This document shows, piece by piece, positions 1 through 6,098 of a stretch of 9,289 nucleotides of DNA (its first letter is position 1; each line of letters opens with the position of its first letter). The DNA lies in contig DATJZH010000170.1 in the NCBI GenBank assembly GCA_035499215.1, positions 1 to 9,289 on the forward strand. The letters run 5' to 3'. The DNA comes from DATJZH01 sp035499215. GTDB taxonomy: Bacteria; Actinomycetota; Actinomycetes; Streptosporangiales; Streptosporangiaceae. Both the position numbers and the translations under genes were made by a program. The notes under the pieces were generated by a model. The model had not been told where the DNA came from and searched no databases. It saw nothing but the letters and a program-made list of their open reading frames with translations.

Positions 1-391
1 CGGTCTCGACATGGCCCAGGCCCACTGTGACGTCCGGCCGGATCAGGTAGTCCATTCCGACCGTGATGCGCAACTCGGGATTGGCGCGCACCAGCGCGTC
101 GACGTCGCTCAGGTGCGCGTACTGGTCGAACCCGGTAATCATTGTGCCGCGGCCGACAAGCCACTGGCGGTCTTGGTGGCGGCGGGCCAGTTCCACGCCC
201 AGGTGATCGCAGACCGCCTGCTCGAGCGGGCCGCCCGGCGCCTGCGGTACGGCCGGATTCACCTCCCGGTCGACCGGCAGCACCTCCAGGACCCCGGCCG
301 CGATCCGGATCAATTCAGCGTTATCGACGTCGGCGAAGTTCGGCACCAGCGGCCAGGCCAGCTTGTTCTTACTGCTCGGGGCAACTAACAT
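1..391 (-). CDS. NgoMIV-family type II restriction endonuclease (partial; C-terminus beyond left edge)
   Basis: The minus strand reads 130 residues from ATG at 389-391 to the window edge. The stretch FDQYAHL (residues 88-94), then NPEL (104-107) and DYLIRPD (114-120), matches, from memory, the core of NgoMIV, a GCCGGC-cutting endonuclease. In that alignment Glu57 (PLEQAV) falls on NgoMIV active-site Glu70 and Asp120 on metal-binding Asp140. The Ser-x-Lys part of the site would lie outside the window, so activity cannot be judged. The N-terminus is shorter than in NgoMIV: a TAA stands directly before the ATG and no Shine-Dalgarno is visible, so the mRNA may be leaderless or the 5' end truncated. 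Codon 2 is TTA, rare in GC-rich actinomycetes. A partner methyltransferase would be expected to the left but is not visible. Family call fairly sure; intactness unknown. Confidence 0.75.
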   Translation of the reverse strand, partial: MLVAPSSKNKLAWPLVPNFADVDNAELIRIAAGVLEVLPVDREVNPAVPQAPGGPLEQAVCDHLGVELARRHQDRQWLVGRGTMITGFDQYAHLSDVDALVRANPELRITVGMDYLIRPDVTVGLGHVET

Positions 392-496
392 TTATCCACG
401 ACGCAGCGGCAGCAAATGCGCGCGATGTCTGTCAGTGGCAGGTGGCATCCTGCGACCATGACACCTAATCGACCGGTTTCTCGCCTGGGGCAGTGA

Positions 497-736
497 ACGC
501 AAGCCTTTGACCTGAATATCGAGAGGGTTTTGGAGCACCGGACCATCCCGTTCGCGATCCGCGAGCCCATCGCCAACGCCCTCGATGAGCAGGCACTCAC
601 CGGCACCGCGGAGCCGGCGATCTTCAAGGACGAGGACCCGCGCTGGCACGTAGCAGACAATGGCCGCGGGCTGCGGTATGAGCACCTGACGCAGCAGGAG
701 GACGCCGAGAAGCGCAAGCATGCGGCGGTTATCGGC
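497..736 (+). pseudogene. GHKL-type ATPase, truncated N-terminal relic
   Basis: Eighty codons read FDLNIERVLEH, then REPIANALDEQ (residues 22-32), then DNGRGLRYEHL (54-64). These are the N box (Glu/Asn, ATP-Mg binding) and the G1 box (DxGxG) of a GHKL ATPase, in a bacterial family resembling MORC/MutL-type ATPases linked to restriction loci. The reading frame opens just after a TGA at 494-496 with no usable ATG; a GTG at 493 is one base out of frame. After VIG (to 736) homology stops: the glycine-rich lid expected next is replaced by unrelated sequence ending at 823. Length is about 80 residues instead of several hundred. A TTG at 530 could start translation, but the product would lack most of the fold. 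I infer a decayed companion of the divergent restriction gene. Confidence 0.7.
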
Positions 737-782
737 CGACCCTTGACTTCGGGTCTTACCGGGAGCAGGCTGATCTTGGAAC

Positions 783-806
783 CCCGCGGGCACCGATGCC
801 CGCGGG
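783..806. repeat. Perfect 10-bp inverted repeat with tetraloop
   Basis: CCCGCGGGCA (783-792), loop CCGA, then TGCCCGCGGG (797-806). The stem is perfect and GC-rich, and ends 19 nt before the GYD gene start. There is no following T-run. It could end transcription from the ATPase relic, act as an operator, or shape the GYD leader. Confidence 0.6.
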
Positions 807-825
807 CATCAACGGGGGTATGAGA

Positions 826-1119
826 ATGCCGACCTATGTGAATCTGGTCAGATGGACTGATCAAGGCATCAAGAATTACCAGGACTCGCCCAGCCGCGCA
901 GCCGATTTCGCTAAGCTCGTCCAAAGCTTGGGCGGCAGAGTGCGTGAACTGCTCTGGACGACCGGTGAATACGACCTCGTCACCGTTATCGAGCTCCCCG
1001 ACGAGGAAACGGCGGCGGCGGCGGGACTCCGGGTAGCGTCTCTCGGCAGCATCCGCACAACCACGATGCGGGCCTTCAGCGCCGACGAGATGGGCAGCAT
1101 CATCGCGAAGGCCGGTTAA
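826..1119 (+). CDS. GYD domain-containing protein
   Basis: A 97-residue protein beginning MPTYVNLVRWTDQGIKNY, the characteristic opening of the GYD family (PF08734), small alpha/beta proteins probably of ferredoxin-like fold with no firmly known function. The family signature appears as GEYD at residues 47-50, followed by LVTVIELPDE and a conserved-looking tail (RTTTMRAFSADEM). I place the start at ATG 826 because GGGGG at 814-818 is well spaced before it and homologues begin at this Met; ATG 820 is a weaker alternative. The gene looks intact and stands between decayed genes, with a strong hairpin just upstream. No enzymatic role can be deduced. Confidence 0.85.
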   Translation: MPTYVNLVRWTDQGIKNYQDSPSRAADFAKLVQSLGGRVRELLWTTGEYDLVTVIELPDEETAAAAGLRVASLGSIRTTTMRAFSADEMGSIIAKAG

Positions 1120-1262
1120 AGCGCGGTAAAGCCACGTCCAAGTGCAGAAGCAAGATTCCCGGCTGGCGCCGGGACCTTGTTGAGGGCCATCCAGTACATG
1201 CCGACGTCTTTGACTGCCTGCTGGAAGGTCGCGAACTCGCGGTCCGCCGGGGCTGCGAGTCG
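1117..1262 (-). pseudogene. Possible unidentified C-terminal gene remnant
   Basis: The minus strand holds 48 codons with no start, bounded upstream by an in-frame TAG (1263-1265) and ended by TAA at 1117-1119, which overlaps the GYD stop. The reading FQQAVKDVGMYWMALNKVPAP followed by an alanine/leucine-rich tail looks protein-like rather than random, with codon choice like its neighbours. I do not recognise the family. It may be the tail of a broken gene or chance. Confidence 0.25.
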
Positions 1263-1322
1263 CTATATGCGCGCTATGGCTGGCTTGCACTGCGTCATGG
1301 TCGTGGCTGACGCAGCCGCGAC

Positions 1323-1666
1323 GTGGCGGGAGGCGGGCGTGGCTATTGGGATCTGATTTATGAGTTGCTGAATCGGACTGGAGTACCGTCCGGAGCCGTC
1401 GAGGACCTGCCGCGGTCGGCGTGCCAGGCGGGCTTGGAGGTCACTGCGATGAGCGGTTTCTTGATGACCGCAGACCCGGAGCTGCCGTTCGACATACACG
1501 CAGGCACCCTCGCGGCGGCGAGAGAACGCGGCACCCAATCGGGCATCGCGGCGAGAAGATCGATGGCCTGGCGCGAGAGATCCGGGCCGCGAAGGGCGGC
1601 GGGCAGGAATGGGTATTATCACCATTCTTCCTGGACCTGACACTGCGCAAGCCCGCTGCAGTGTGA
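1323..1666 (+). pseudogene. Probable SAM-dependent methyltransferase, C-terminal frameshifted remnant
   Basis: Frame one (from GTG 1323) reads WDLIYELLNRTGVPSGAVED, then a strand-helix run ending HAGTLAAARERGTQSGIA. The reading continues naturally only after a one-base shift near 1548-1553, as EKIDGLAREIRAAKGGG and a final SPFFLDLTLRKP, stopping at TGA 1664-1666. The layout (helix, 'AGL-V' strand, variable insert, helix with E-ID-L, then a terminal SP-x-aromatic strand) is that of the C-terminal half of class I methyltransferases such as the ubiE/methyltransferase-11 type. The SAM-binding N-terminal half is absent: a TGA lies just upstream in frame and no motif I is visible. I infer a dead fragment. 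The family assignment is moderate; the frameshift is visible directly. Confidence 0.5.
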
Positions 1667-1854
1667 GAGCCGGACCGGTGTGCAATACCAAGTGGCATCC
1701 TGCCGCAGCCGGGTAGACGATTAGCACCTCTGCCGTGCCCGTTGCTTGCCCGGCTGCAGCCATCCGGAATGTCCATTCAATATTTCTGCTGAATCCATCC
1801 TGACGTGCGCAGCCAGGCAGCGAAAACCGCGGATGGACAGGTTAGACAGAGGAA
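1667..1854. other. Intergenic spacer without recognisable gene
   Basis: Lower GC than its flanks. No reading frame with protein-like content and no strong hairpin were seen. A 12-base string GTGGCATCCTGC at about 1691 also occurs near 442; it is too short to call a repeat family. Confidence 0.4.
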
Positions 1855-2118
1855 CTACGCCTCGACGAGGATCACCAAGGTCTCGGGCAGCACGCCGTCA
1901 TACGCCATCGCTTCGGACATCGCCCTGGTCTGCATGGCGGCCATGACGGCATCCATGTCGGCAACGTCCATAAGCACCGCCACCTGGGTCGGGTTTTGCG
2001 GGTCGACGAACGTCCGGATGTTGGTGACCCCGAGAGGCCCGAAGACCTCCTCGCGCTTCGGCGAGGCAAGCCAGTGATCCTTGTCCCGCACATCGTGGTG
2101 GGCGATTACGGTCGGCAT
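1855..2118 (-). CDS. Small conserved protein, probable ferredoxin-like/ABM-type fold
   Basis: An 87-residue protein, MPTVIAHHDVRDKDHWLASP at the start, then FGPLGVTNIRTFVDP (26-40), a central strand VAVLMDVADMDAVMAAM (47-63) and a tail ending LPETLVILVEA. The strand-helix-strand-strand-helix-strand pattern resembles dimeric alpha-beta barrel (ABM/cyclase-like) proteins; I recall similar unnamed proteins in actinobacteria, but no function. The start at 2118 has a very good Shine-Dalgarno, AGGGGGAA at 2121-2128 read on the minus strand. It lies 222 nt downstream of the sigma gene in the same direction, so it is probably a separate transcript. Histidines 7, 8 and 15 could be functional, but this is unproven. 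Confidence 0.8.
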   Translation of the reverse strand: MPTVIAHHDVRDKDHWLASPKREEVFGPLGVTNIRTFVDPQNPTQVAVLMDVADMDAVMAAMQTRAMSEAMAYDGVLPETLVILVEA

Positions 2119-2176
2119 GGTTCCCCCTCGGCGTCGCGTCGCCAGCGGCTGTAGCCTGGCGCGCCGACCTTACACA

Positions 2177-2205
2177 ATATTCTCCGCGCAGTCCACCGGG
2201 AGCAA
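2177..2205 (-). promoter_or_regulatory. Possible sigma-70-type promoter for the 87-residue gene
   Basis: On the minus strand TTGCTC (2200-2205) and GAATAT (2177-2182) are separated by 17 nt. This AT-rich spot stands out in the GC-rich spacer and lies about 60 nt before the start codon. It is only a pattern match. Confidence 0.25.
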
Positions 2206-2250
2206 GGCCAGTGAGTAAGTGCCGGAATCTAATATGTGTTGAGTACTCCG

Positions 2251-2284
2251 CTGGGCTGAGCTTGGATTAACCCGCGCAGCCCAG
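2251..2284. terminator. Inverted repeat downstream of the sigma gene
   Basis: CTGGGCTG (2251-2258) and CAGCCCAG (2277-2284) are perfect 8-bp arms around an 18-nt loop, about 57 nt past the sigma-factor stop. A weak terminator is possible. No T-run follows on the minus strand. Confidence 0.3.
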
Positions 2285-2340
2285 AGAAGGCCGCTCATAA
2301 CCGTGGTTCTGGCCGCTGGCGAAGCACGACAGCCCCCGGA

Positions 2341-2946
2341 TCATGCACCCGCGGTGATCAATGCCGCATCGCCGATCGCTGCGCGGACCCTCAGGCGCGC
2401 CTGGTGCAGGCGGCTCTTGAACGCGGCCTGGCTGATGCCGACGATCTCCGCGGCCTCCTGTGTCGACAGGCCCTCGACGTCGCGTAGGACTATCGCGGTC
2501 CGGTAGGGCGGCGGCAGGCCGGCCAGGGCCTTGACCAGCGCAGCACGCAACTCCCTGTTCTCCGCCTGGCGGAATGGCTCATCGCGCGGGGCGGCGGGCA
2601 ACTGCAGCGCAACGGCATCGAGGGAGACGCCGTCCGGCCTGCGCGACCCTTTCTCCAGCGCGCGGCTAGCCTCGTTAACCGCGATCCGGTAGAGCCAGGT
2701 GAAGAAACTGGACCGGCCCCGGAATCGGGCGATGCCCTGCCAGGCGCGCAGCATGACCTCCTGGGCTACATCCTCAGCCTCGCTGCGATCGCCGAGCAGC
2801 CGCAGCAGTACCGCGAACAGGCGATCAGCGTGCGCGCTTGCCACCTGCTCGAACGCGTCGACATCCCCGGCCCTGGCGCGGGCGACGAGACCTGCCTCAG
2901 TCGCCGCGGAGTCCGGAGCGCGCTGGCCGCGCAGCGGTGGCGTCAC
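2341..2946 (-). CDS. ECF-type RNA polymerase sigma factor (RpoE-like)
   Basis: A 201-residue sigma-70 family protein with only regions 2 and 4. Region 2 spans about residues 28-97 and contains EAEDVAQEVMLRAW and FRGRSSFFTWLYRIAVNEA, the core-binding and -10 recognition/melting helices. Region 4 spans about 140-190, with LPPPYRTAIVLRDVEGLSTQ and the helix-turn-helix EAAEIVGISQAAFKSRLHQA for -35 contact. The linker is acidic and proline-rich. It starts at GTG 2946, whose first bases overlap the TGA of the upstream anti-sigma gene (GTGA, 4 nt), implying translational coupling; its own Shine-Dalgarno is weak. The 13 N-terminal residues are poorly conserved. Together with the upstream ZAS protein it should form a sigma/anti-sigma switch. 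Target promoters cannot be read from this window. Confidence 0.92.
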   Translation of the reverse strand: MTPPLRGQRAPDSAATEAGLVARARAGDVDAFEQVASAHADRLFAVLLRLLGDRSEAEDVAQEVMLRAWQGIARFRGRSSFFTWLYRIAVNEASRALEKGSRRPDGVSLDAVALQLPAAPRDEPFRQAENRELRAALVKALAGLPPPYRTAIVLRDVEGLSTQEAAEIVGISQAAFKSRLHQARLRVRAAIGDAALITAGA

Positions 2947-3233
2947 GCGTTCTTCGGGGGGGCCGACGGGCCACCGCCGCGCTCGCCGCCGGCACCCCCG
3001 GCACGAATCCGGTCGAAGATCCCCGCCGGGGCGCGGACGCCCTCCAGGCCGTCCAGTCCCTGGATCATGTGCACGAGGGCCCGCATGGCCAGGATTCCTC
3101 GCCCGCAGTCAGCACAGTCCCGAGCATGACGGCCCAGACGGCGGCGGGCGCGCCGGCCGAGGTCCCCCTCGATGTAGTGCGAGAGATGCTGCTGCGACCA
3201 CTGGTGGTCATCGGCGCGGCCGAAATGGCTCAT
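2943..3233 (-). CDS. ZAS-type zinc-binding anti-sigma factor
   Basis: A 96-residue soluble protein. HLSHYIEGDLGRRARRRLGRH (16-36) followed by C40 and C43 gives the H-x3-C-x2-C zinc motif of ZAS anti-sigma domains such as RsrA and ChrR, which clamp their ECF sigma factor in the cytoplasm. No membrane segment is present; the last 20 residues are Gly/Pro-rich. I choose ATG 3233 because GGAG at 3239-3242 (minus-strand reading) is ideally placed; GTG 3254 would add seven residues. Cys40 and Cys43 are its only cysteines, so the RsrA-type disulfide to an N-terminal Cys is not available; the fourth zinc ligand could be His16 or His19. It lies upstream of its presumed sigma partner, the reverse of the commonest order. 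Confidence 0.85.
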   Translation of the reverse strand: MSHFGRADDHQWSQQHLSHYIEGDLGRRARRRLGRHARDCADCGRGILAMRALVHMIQGLDGLEGVRAPAGIFDRIRAGGAGGERGGGPSAPPKNA

Positions 3234-3340
3234 CGCTTCTCCGTCGCTGCTCACACAAGCCGGACCCGGCCGCAGTCACGGTAGCCGGCCCGCCTTGGTC
3301 TTGCGGCGGCCGCGCTCCGGACCTGCCACGATGCCGACAG

Positions 3341-3817
3341 CTAGCCCGCCGTGACCGGGGGCTGGCCGTCGCCTCGATCCTCGTTCGCCGTCGCTGGCTC
3401 GAAGGCCAGCGAGCAGGAGTTAATGCAGTAGCGGTCGCCCGTCGGGGCCGGCCCGTCGCCGAAGACGTGGCCGAGGTGGCCGCCGCAGCGGCGGCAGCTG
3501 ACCTCCGTCCGGCGCATGAACAGGCTGTTGTCCGGCCGCAGCTCCACAGCCTCGGCAAAGACCGGCTCGTAGAAGCTCGGCCAGCCCGTGCCCGAATCGA
3601 ATTTTGCATCCGAGCGGAACAGCCTGCTCCCGCAGCCGGCGCAACGGAAGAAGCCGTCGTCGTGGTTATGGACGTACTCCCCGGTGAATGGCCGCTCGGT
3701 GTGGCTCTGACGCAGGACGCGGTACTGCTGGGGCGTCAGCTCCTTGCGCCACTGCTCATCGGACTTCTGGATCTCGGCTGCTGAGCCTGCCTCAGTCCTG
3801 GCTCGTGCGTTGCGCAT
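3341..3817 (-). CDS. msrB: Peptide-methionine (R)-S-oxide reductase MsrB
   Basis: A 158-residue protein that reduces the R-epimer of methionine sulfoxide in oxidised proteins. Two CxxC pairs (Cys59/Cys62 and Cys108/Cys111) form the structural zinc site. The signature CGGHLGHVFGDGP (111-123) and RYCINSCSL (129-137) are present, with catalytic Cys131. The usual resolving-cysteine position before GWPSFYEP is Thr78, while an extra Cys135 lies four residues after the catalytic one. There is no signal peptide; about 18 residues precede the conserved domain, and a charged tail follows it. The start at ATG 3817 has AGGAAA about 8 nt upstream. It is transcribed toward the anti-sigma/sigma pair, 107 nt away, so co-transcription is possible. 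Confidence 0.95.
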   Translation of the reverse strand: MRNARARTEAGSAAEIQKSDEQWRKELTPQQYRVLRQSHTERPFTGEYVHNHDDGFFRCAGCGSRLFRSDAKFDSGTGWPSFYEPVFAEAVELRPDNSLFMRRTEVSCRRCGGHLGHVFGDGPAPTGDRYCINSCSLAFEPATANEDRGDGQPPVTAG

Positions 3818-4149
3818 CTGTCTTTTCCTTTCCTGTCGAATCCAGCACCCTGTTGGACCCGCTTCCCCGCAAAGCGATTCACCCTGGCCCGCACCCGAGC
3901 GCTTGCGTGCGAGGCGGTCAGACTCCGGGATCCCTGCTGGGCTTTCGCCTGGCCGCGGAGGTCCGTATTGCCGGAGCCGGCGAAGCCAGCTCTCTCCGGT
4001 TCCGTAAGCTGGACTTGATCAGGTTGAGTGCAGGTGACGAATGCCGCTGGTGCACGCAGCTAGCGTCAGTCCCACCCTCGGTGCGTTGCCAGCAAGCTGA
4101 TGCCGAATGACCTTGGCAAGTCGGACTGTGCCACGACGGAGGGCTGGAC
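3818..4149. other. Divergent intergenic region between msrB and the beta-family gene
   Basis: No convincing gene lies in these 332 nt. A compact imperfect hairpin sits at 3974-3992 (GAGCCGGC, loop GAA, GCCAGCTC with one mismatch), nested inside CCGGA (3971-3975) and TCCGG (3995-3999). Promoters for both flanking genes must lie here, but I cannot point to confident -35/-10 pairs. Confidence 0.4.
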
Positions 4150-5202
4150 ATGGCCGGGTACACGCCGATCCTTAAGGGCCGCCGGGCCGAATTGCTGGCG
4201 TTAGGCCACGCCGACCCAGCCGTCGCTGCCGTCATCCGGCCGCTGCTGGAAGTGATCCCGGCCCAGCCGAGCCTGTACGGCAGCGTGCTGACCTTCGGCG
4301 GCCTGCTGGCGGATGCGGCGCCCAAGGGCATGGCCTTCGCGGTGGACTGCCGCTACCTCGGGCGGCCTGACAGCGGGCCACCAGGGCAGAACCCCGTATC
4401 GCTGGTCGCCGAGCACATCCAGCAGCGGCAGATCGCTATGATCCCGGTGTTCGGCCTGGGCGACGGTGCGAATCTTGCGGGCGTGCGGGTGGCGGCGGCC
4501 ACGCACGGAGCGGGCGGGTGCCTGAGGCTAGACAGGGAGCATGGCCTGCAGTCCATCGCGGCCGGCCGCAGCAGCCACGCATCCGAGGTGCTGACAGCCG
4601 TCGGGCTGCGAGCCGCCGATGTAGACCTCCTGATTGACCTCGGCGAGATATGCACGCAGGCCGCATTGCAGCGCGCTGGCGGCATAGCGCGCCGAGCGCT
4701 CGCATGGGCACGCCGCCGTGGCTGGCGATCAATCACGCTTGCCTCGGGCGCATTCCCGGCTGATATCGCCGGTTTCCCGATCGGGACCTCGACCCCGGTT
4801 CCGCGGTGGGACGCGGCCTTCTGGGCGCAGACGGCCAGCCATCCCATCGGCGGCCCGGCGGTCGGCTACGGCGATTACACGGTCAGCAGCCCGCGGCTCG
4901 TGCCAGGCGGCTGCGCACCGATGCCCAGCCTGCGCCACACGGGAAAGCGGCACTGGCACGTCTACCGTTATCCCAAGTCCGCCAATGGCGGCATGAGCAC
5001 CTTCTGCGATCTGTGCCGCGATGTGGTGTGCTCCGGCCACTGGCCACCGGAGGGCAGCGGCTGCTGCTGGGGCGACGAGCAGATCGAGCTGCACGCCAGG
5101 CGGCGTCAGGGGCCGGGGAACGCGACCAGCTGGCGGGCGTTCGGCACGTCGCACCACCTGGCGTTGGTCGTCAGCCGCCTATCCGCGCTCGGCGAGCCGT
5201 AG
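4150..5202 (+). CDS. Beta family protein (phage 'beta protein' domain)
   Basis: A 350-residue protein opening YTPILKGRRAELLALG, then PLLEVIPAQP (31-40), a central run ADVDLLIDLGEI (156-167), SITLASGAFP (194-203), VGYGDYTVSSPRL (238-250), HWHVYRYPK (268-276) and GDEQIELHARR (308-318) with WRAFGTSHHLALV near the end. This order is that of the Beta_protein family (PF14350), TIM-barrel-like proteins found in phages and accessory bacterial loci; biochemical function is not established. A Cys cluster (286, 289, 294, 305, 306) may bind metal. The start at ATG 4150 has GGAGGG at 4138-4143, spaced 6 nt. The stop lies in a 28-bp tandem repeat and overlaps the convergent gene by 24 nt. A defence role is conjecture. 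Confidence 0.75.
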   Translation: MAGYTPILKGRRAELLALGHADPAVAAVIRPLLEVIPAQPSLYGSVLTFGGLLADAAPKGMAFAVDCRYLGRPDSGPPGQNPVSLVAEHIQQRQIAMIPVFGLGDGANLAGVRVAAATHGAGGCLRLDREHGLQSIAAGRSSHASEVLTAVGLRAADVDLLIDLGEICTQAALQRAGGIARRALAWARRRGWRSITLASGAFPADIAGFPIGTSTPVPRWDAAFWAQTASHPIGGPAVGYGDYTVSSPRLVPGGCAPMPSLRHTGKRHWHVYRYPKSANGGMSTFCDLCRDVVCSGHWPPEGSGCCWGDEQIELHARRRQGPGNATSWRAFGTSHHLALVVSRLSALGEP

Positions 5203-5234
5203 GCCACTATCCGCGCTCGGCGAGCCCTGGGCCA
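5179..5234. repeat. 28-bp tandem duplication spanning two convergent gene ends
   Basis: Units 5179-5206 and 5207-5234 both begin CTATCCGCGCTCGGCGAGCC and differ at two of 28 positions. Because 28 is not a multiple of three, each unit is read in a different frame. Unit one carries the TAG of the plus gene (5200-5202) and, reversed, the TAG of the minus gene (5179-5181). Unit two is read through by the minus gene. Confidence 0.9.
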
Positions 5235-5760
5235 CTGGCACGGCACTCTCGCCGCAGTCGCGTTCGTGCCGTTCCCCGTCCTGGGACAAGATGGCTTCCA
5301 TCCACCCCAGTGTCGTGGCGGCCACCTGCGCCAGCCGCGCGTACAGGCGCTTGGCGCGCTCGGCACGGTCCCCGCCTGCCGGATCATAGGTCAGCTCCCC
5401 GGCCAGGCTCCCGGCCTGCTCCACGAGGCAGGCCAGCTTGAGCGCGTCCGGCAGATGCGGATTGGCCGGCGTCACCGCCGCCTGCCGCGACCGCTCACGG
5501 CTGCGCTCTAGCTCGACGTCGGCGACAGCGGCGCTGAACCGCACCGCATGAGCGTGCTCGCGGACGGCGGCGACGATGAACTCGGCGACCTGCTTGGGAC
5601 ATTCGGCGCCGATCTCGAAGTAAAGGTCCGGCTCTTCCCCGCCGTCTCCGGCCGCCACAGCCCACGCCCCCTGATCATCGGCAGCCGGGTTGCACGCGGC
5701 GGGAACGACCCGCCAGGTTCCCGCGTCCGCCGTGCCGACCTGCAGGGAACTGGGGAGCAC
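5179..5760 (-). CDS. Conserved-looking hypothetical protein, 193 aa
   Basis: I do not recognise a named family. The N-terminal third (WRVVPAACNPAADDQGAWAVA, then EPDLYFEIGAECPKQVAEFI and VREHAHAVRFSAAV) looks like a small strand-rich domain followed by a helix. Residues 80-160 are helical and charged (ELERSRERSRQ, then ALKLACLVEQAGSLAGEL and RAERAKRLYARLAQVAATTLGWMEAIL). There is no signal peptide or membrane segment. The start is GTG 5760 with GGGAGG at 5767-5772 (minus reading), spacing 6 nt, which strongly supports the gene. The last dozen residues come from the tandem duplication and may replace an older C-terminus. It faces the beta-family gene tail to tail; a functional link is possible but unproven. 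Confidence 0.7.
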   Translation of the reverse strand: MLPSSLQVGTADAGTWRVVPAACNPAADDQGAWAVAAGDGGEEPDLYFEIGAECPKQVAEFIVAAVREHAHAVRFSAAVADVELERSRERSRQAAVTPANPHLPDALKLACLVEQAGSLAGELTYDPAGGDRAERAKRLYARLAQVAATTLGWMEAILSQDGERHERDCGESAVPVAQGSPSADSGLRLAERG

Positions 5761-6098
5761 TGGGATCCTCCCTGGTCAATGAGCTGAAGCCATGCGCGCA
5801 GACTGGCCGCCCGGCGCCACCCGCCGCGCCGACAGGAAGGGCCGGGCCTGCTTAACGCTGCCATCTGGCAGGCGCCGCGATGGCCGGATCCCCGAATCAC
5901 AAGCCTGAAATTCGGCCGACGGCTGGCACTGCGGGGCACTCGAAGGCGCAGGCACGCTCTTCGGCGTGCACCTGCGGCCGCGGTCGGCCACCGGGACCAA
6001 AGACCCTGCCGGGCATGACCGTCGTACCTGGCGCTGGCACGTACCCCCATGGGTATCTTACTCAGGGTGATGACATGGAGCTCACCTGGGAGGTTGAC
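5761..6098. other. Divergent intergenic region upstream of the 193-aa gene and the OsmC gene
   Basis: Open frames cross this stretch on both strands, but none reads like a known protein or has a good ribosome site. Apart from the operator-like palindrome at 6042-6055 I see no defined element. Confidence 0.35.
6042..6055. promoter_or_regulatory. CsoR/CstR-like operator palindrome
   Basis: TACCC-CCAT-GGGTA. Arms and 4-nt spacer match the TACCC-N4-GGGTA pattern (typically with CTAG in the middle) bound by CsoR-family repressors that sense copper or persulfide. It lies 20 to 44 nt before the two candidate OsmC starts. Persulfide-sensing CstR often controls thiol-handling genes, which suits an OsmC target. 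The site is inferred from pattern only. Confidence 0.45.

Noticed and set aside
11..388. Plus-strand open frame of 125 codons at the left edge
   Set aside because: It is the antisense shadow of the NgoMIV-type gene, whose minus-strand reading carries the recognisable motifs.
385..1290. Long minus-strand open frame of 301 codons
   Set aside because: It runs antisense through the ATPase relic and the GYD gene, is Arg/Ser/Pro-rich and has no family resemblance: a GC-rich shadow frame.
441..1703. Shared 12-base string GTGGCATCCTGC near 442 and 1691
   Set aside because: Too short and only two copies; no flanking similarity, so no repeat family or transposon end can be claimed.
2699..3784. Plus-strand open frame of 361 codons across the sigma, anti-sigma and msrB genes
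   Set aside because: The opposite strand has three clear protein families in exactly this space; the plus reading is low-complexity.
5880..6098. N-terminal extension of the OsmC frame to about 5880
   Set aside because: The added residues are not OsmC-like, and the ribosome sites and operator-like palindrome place the start at 6099 or 6075.
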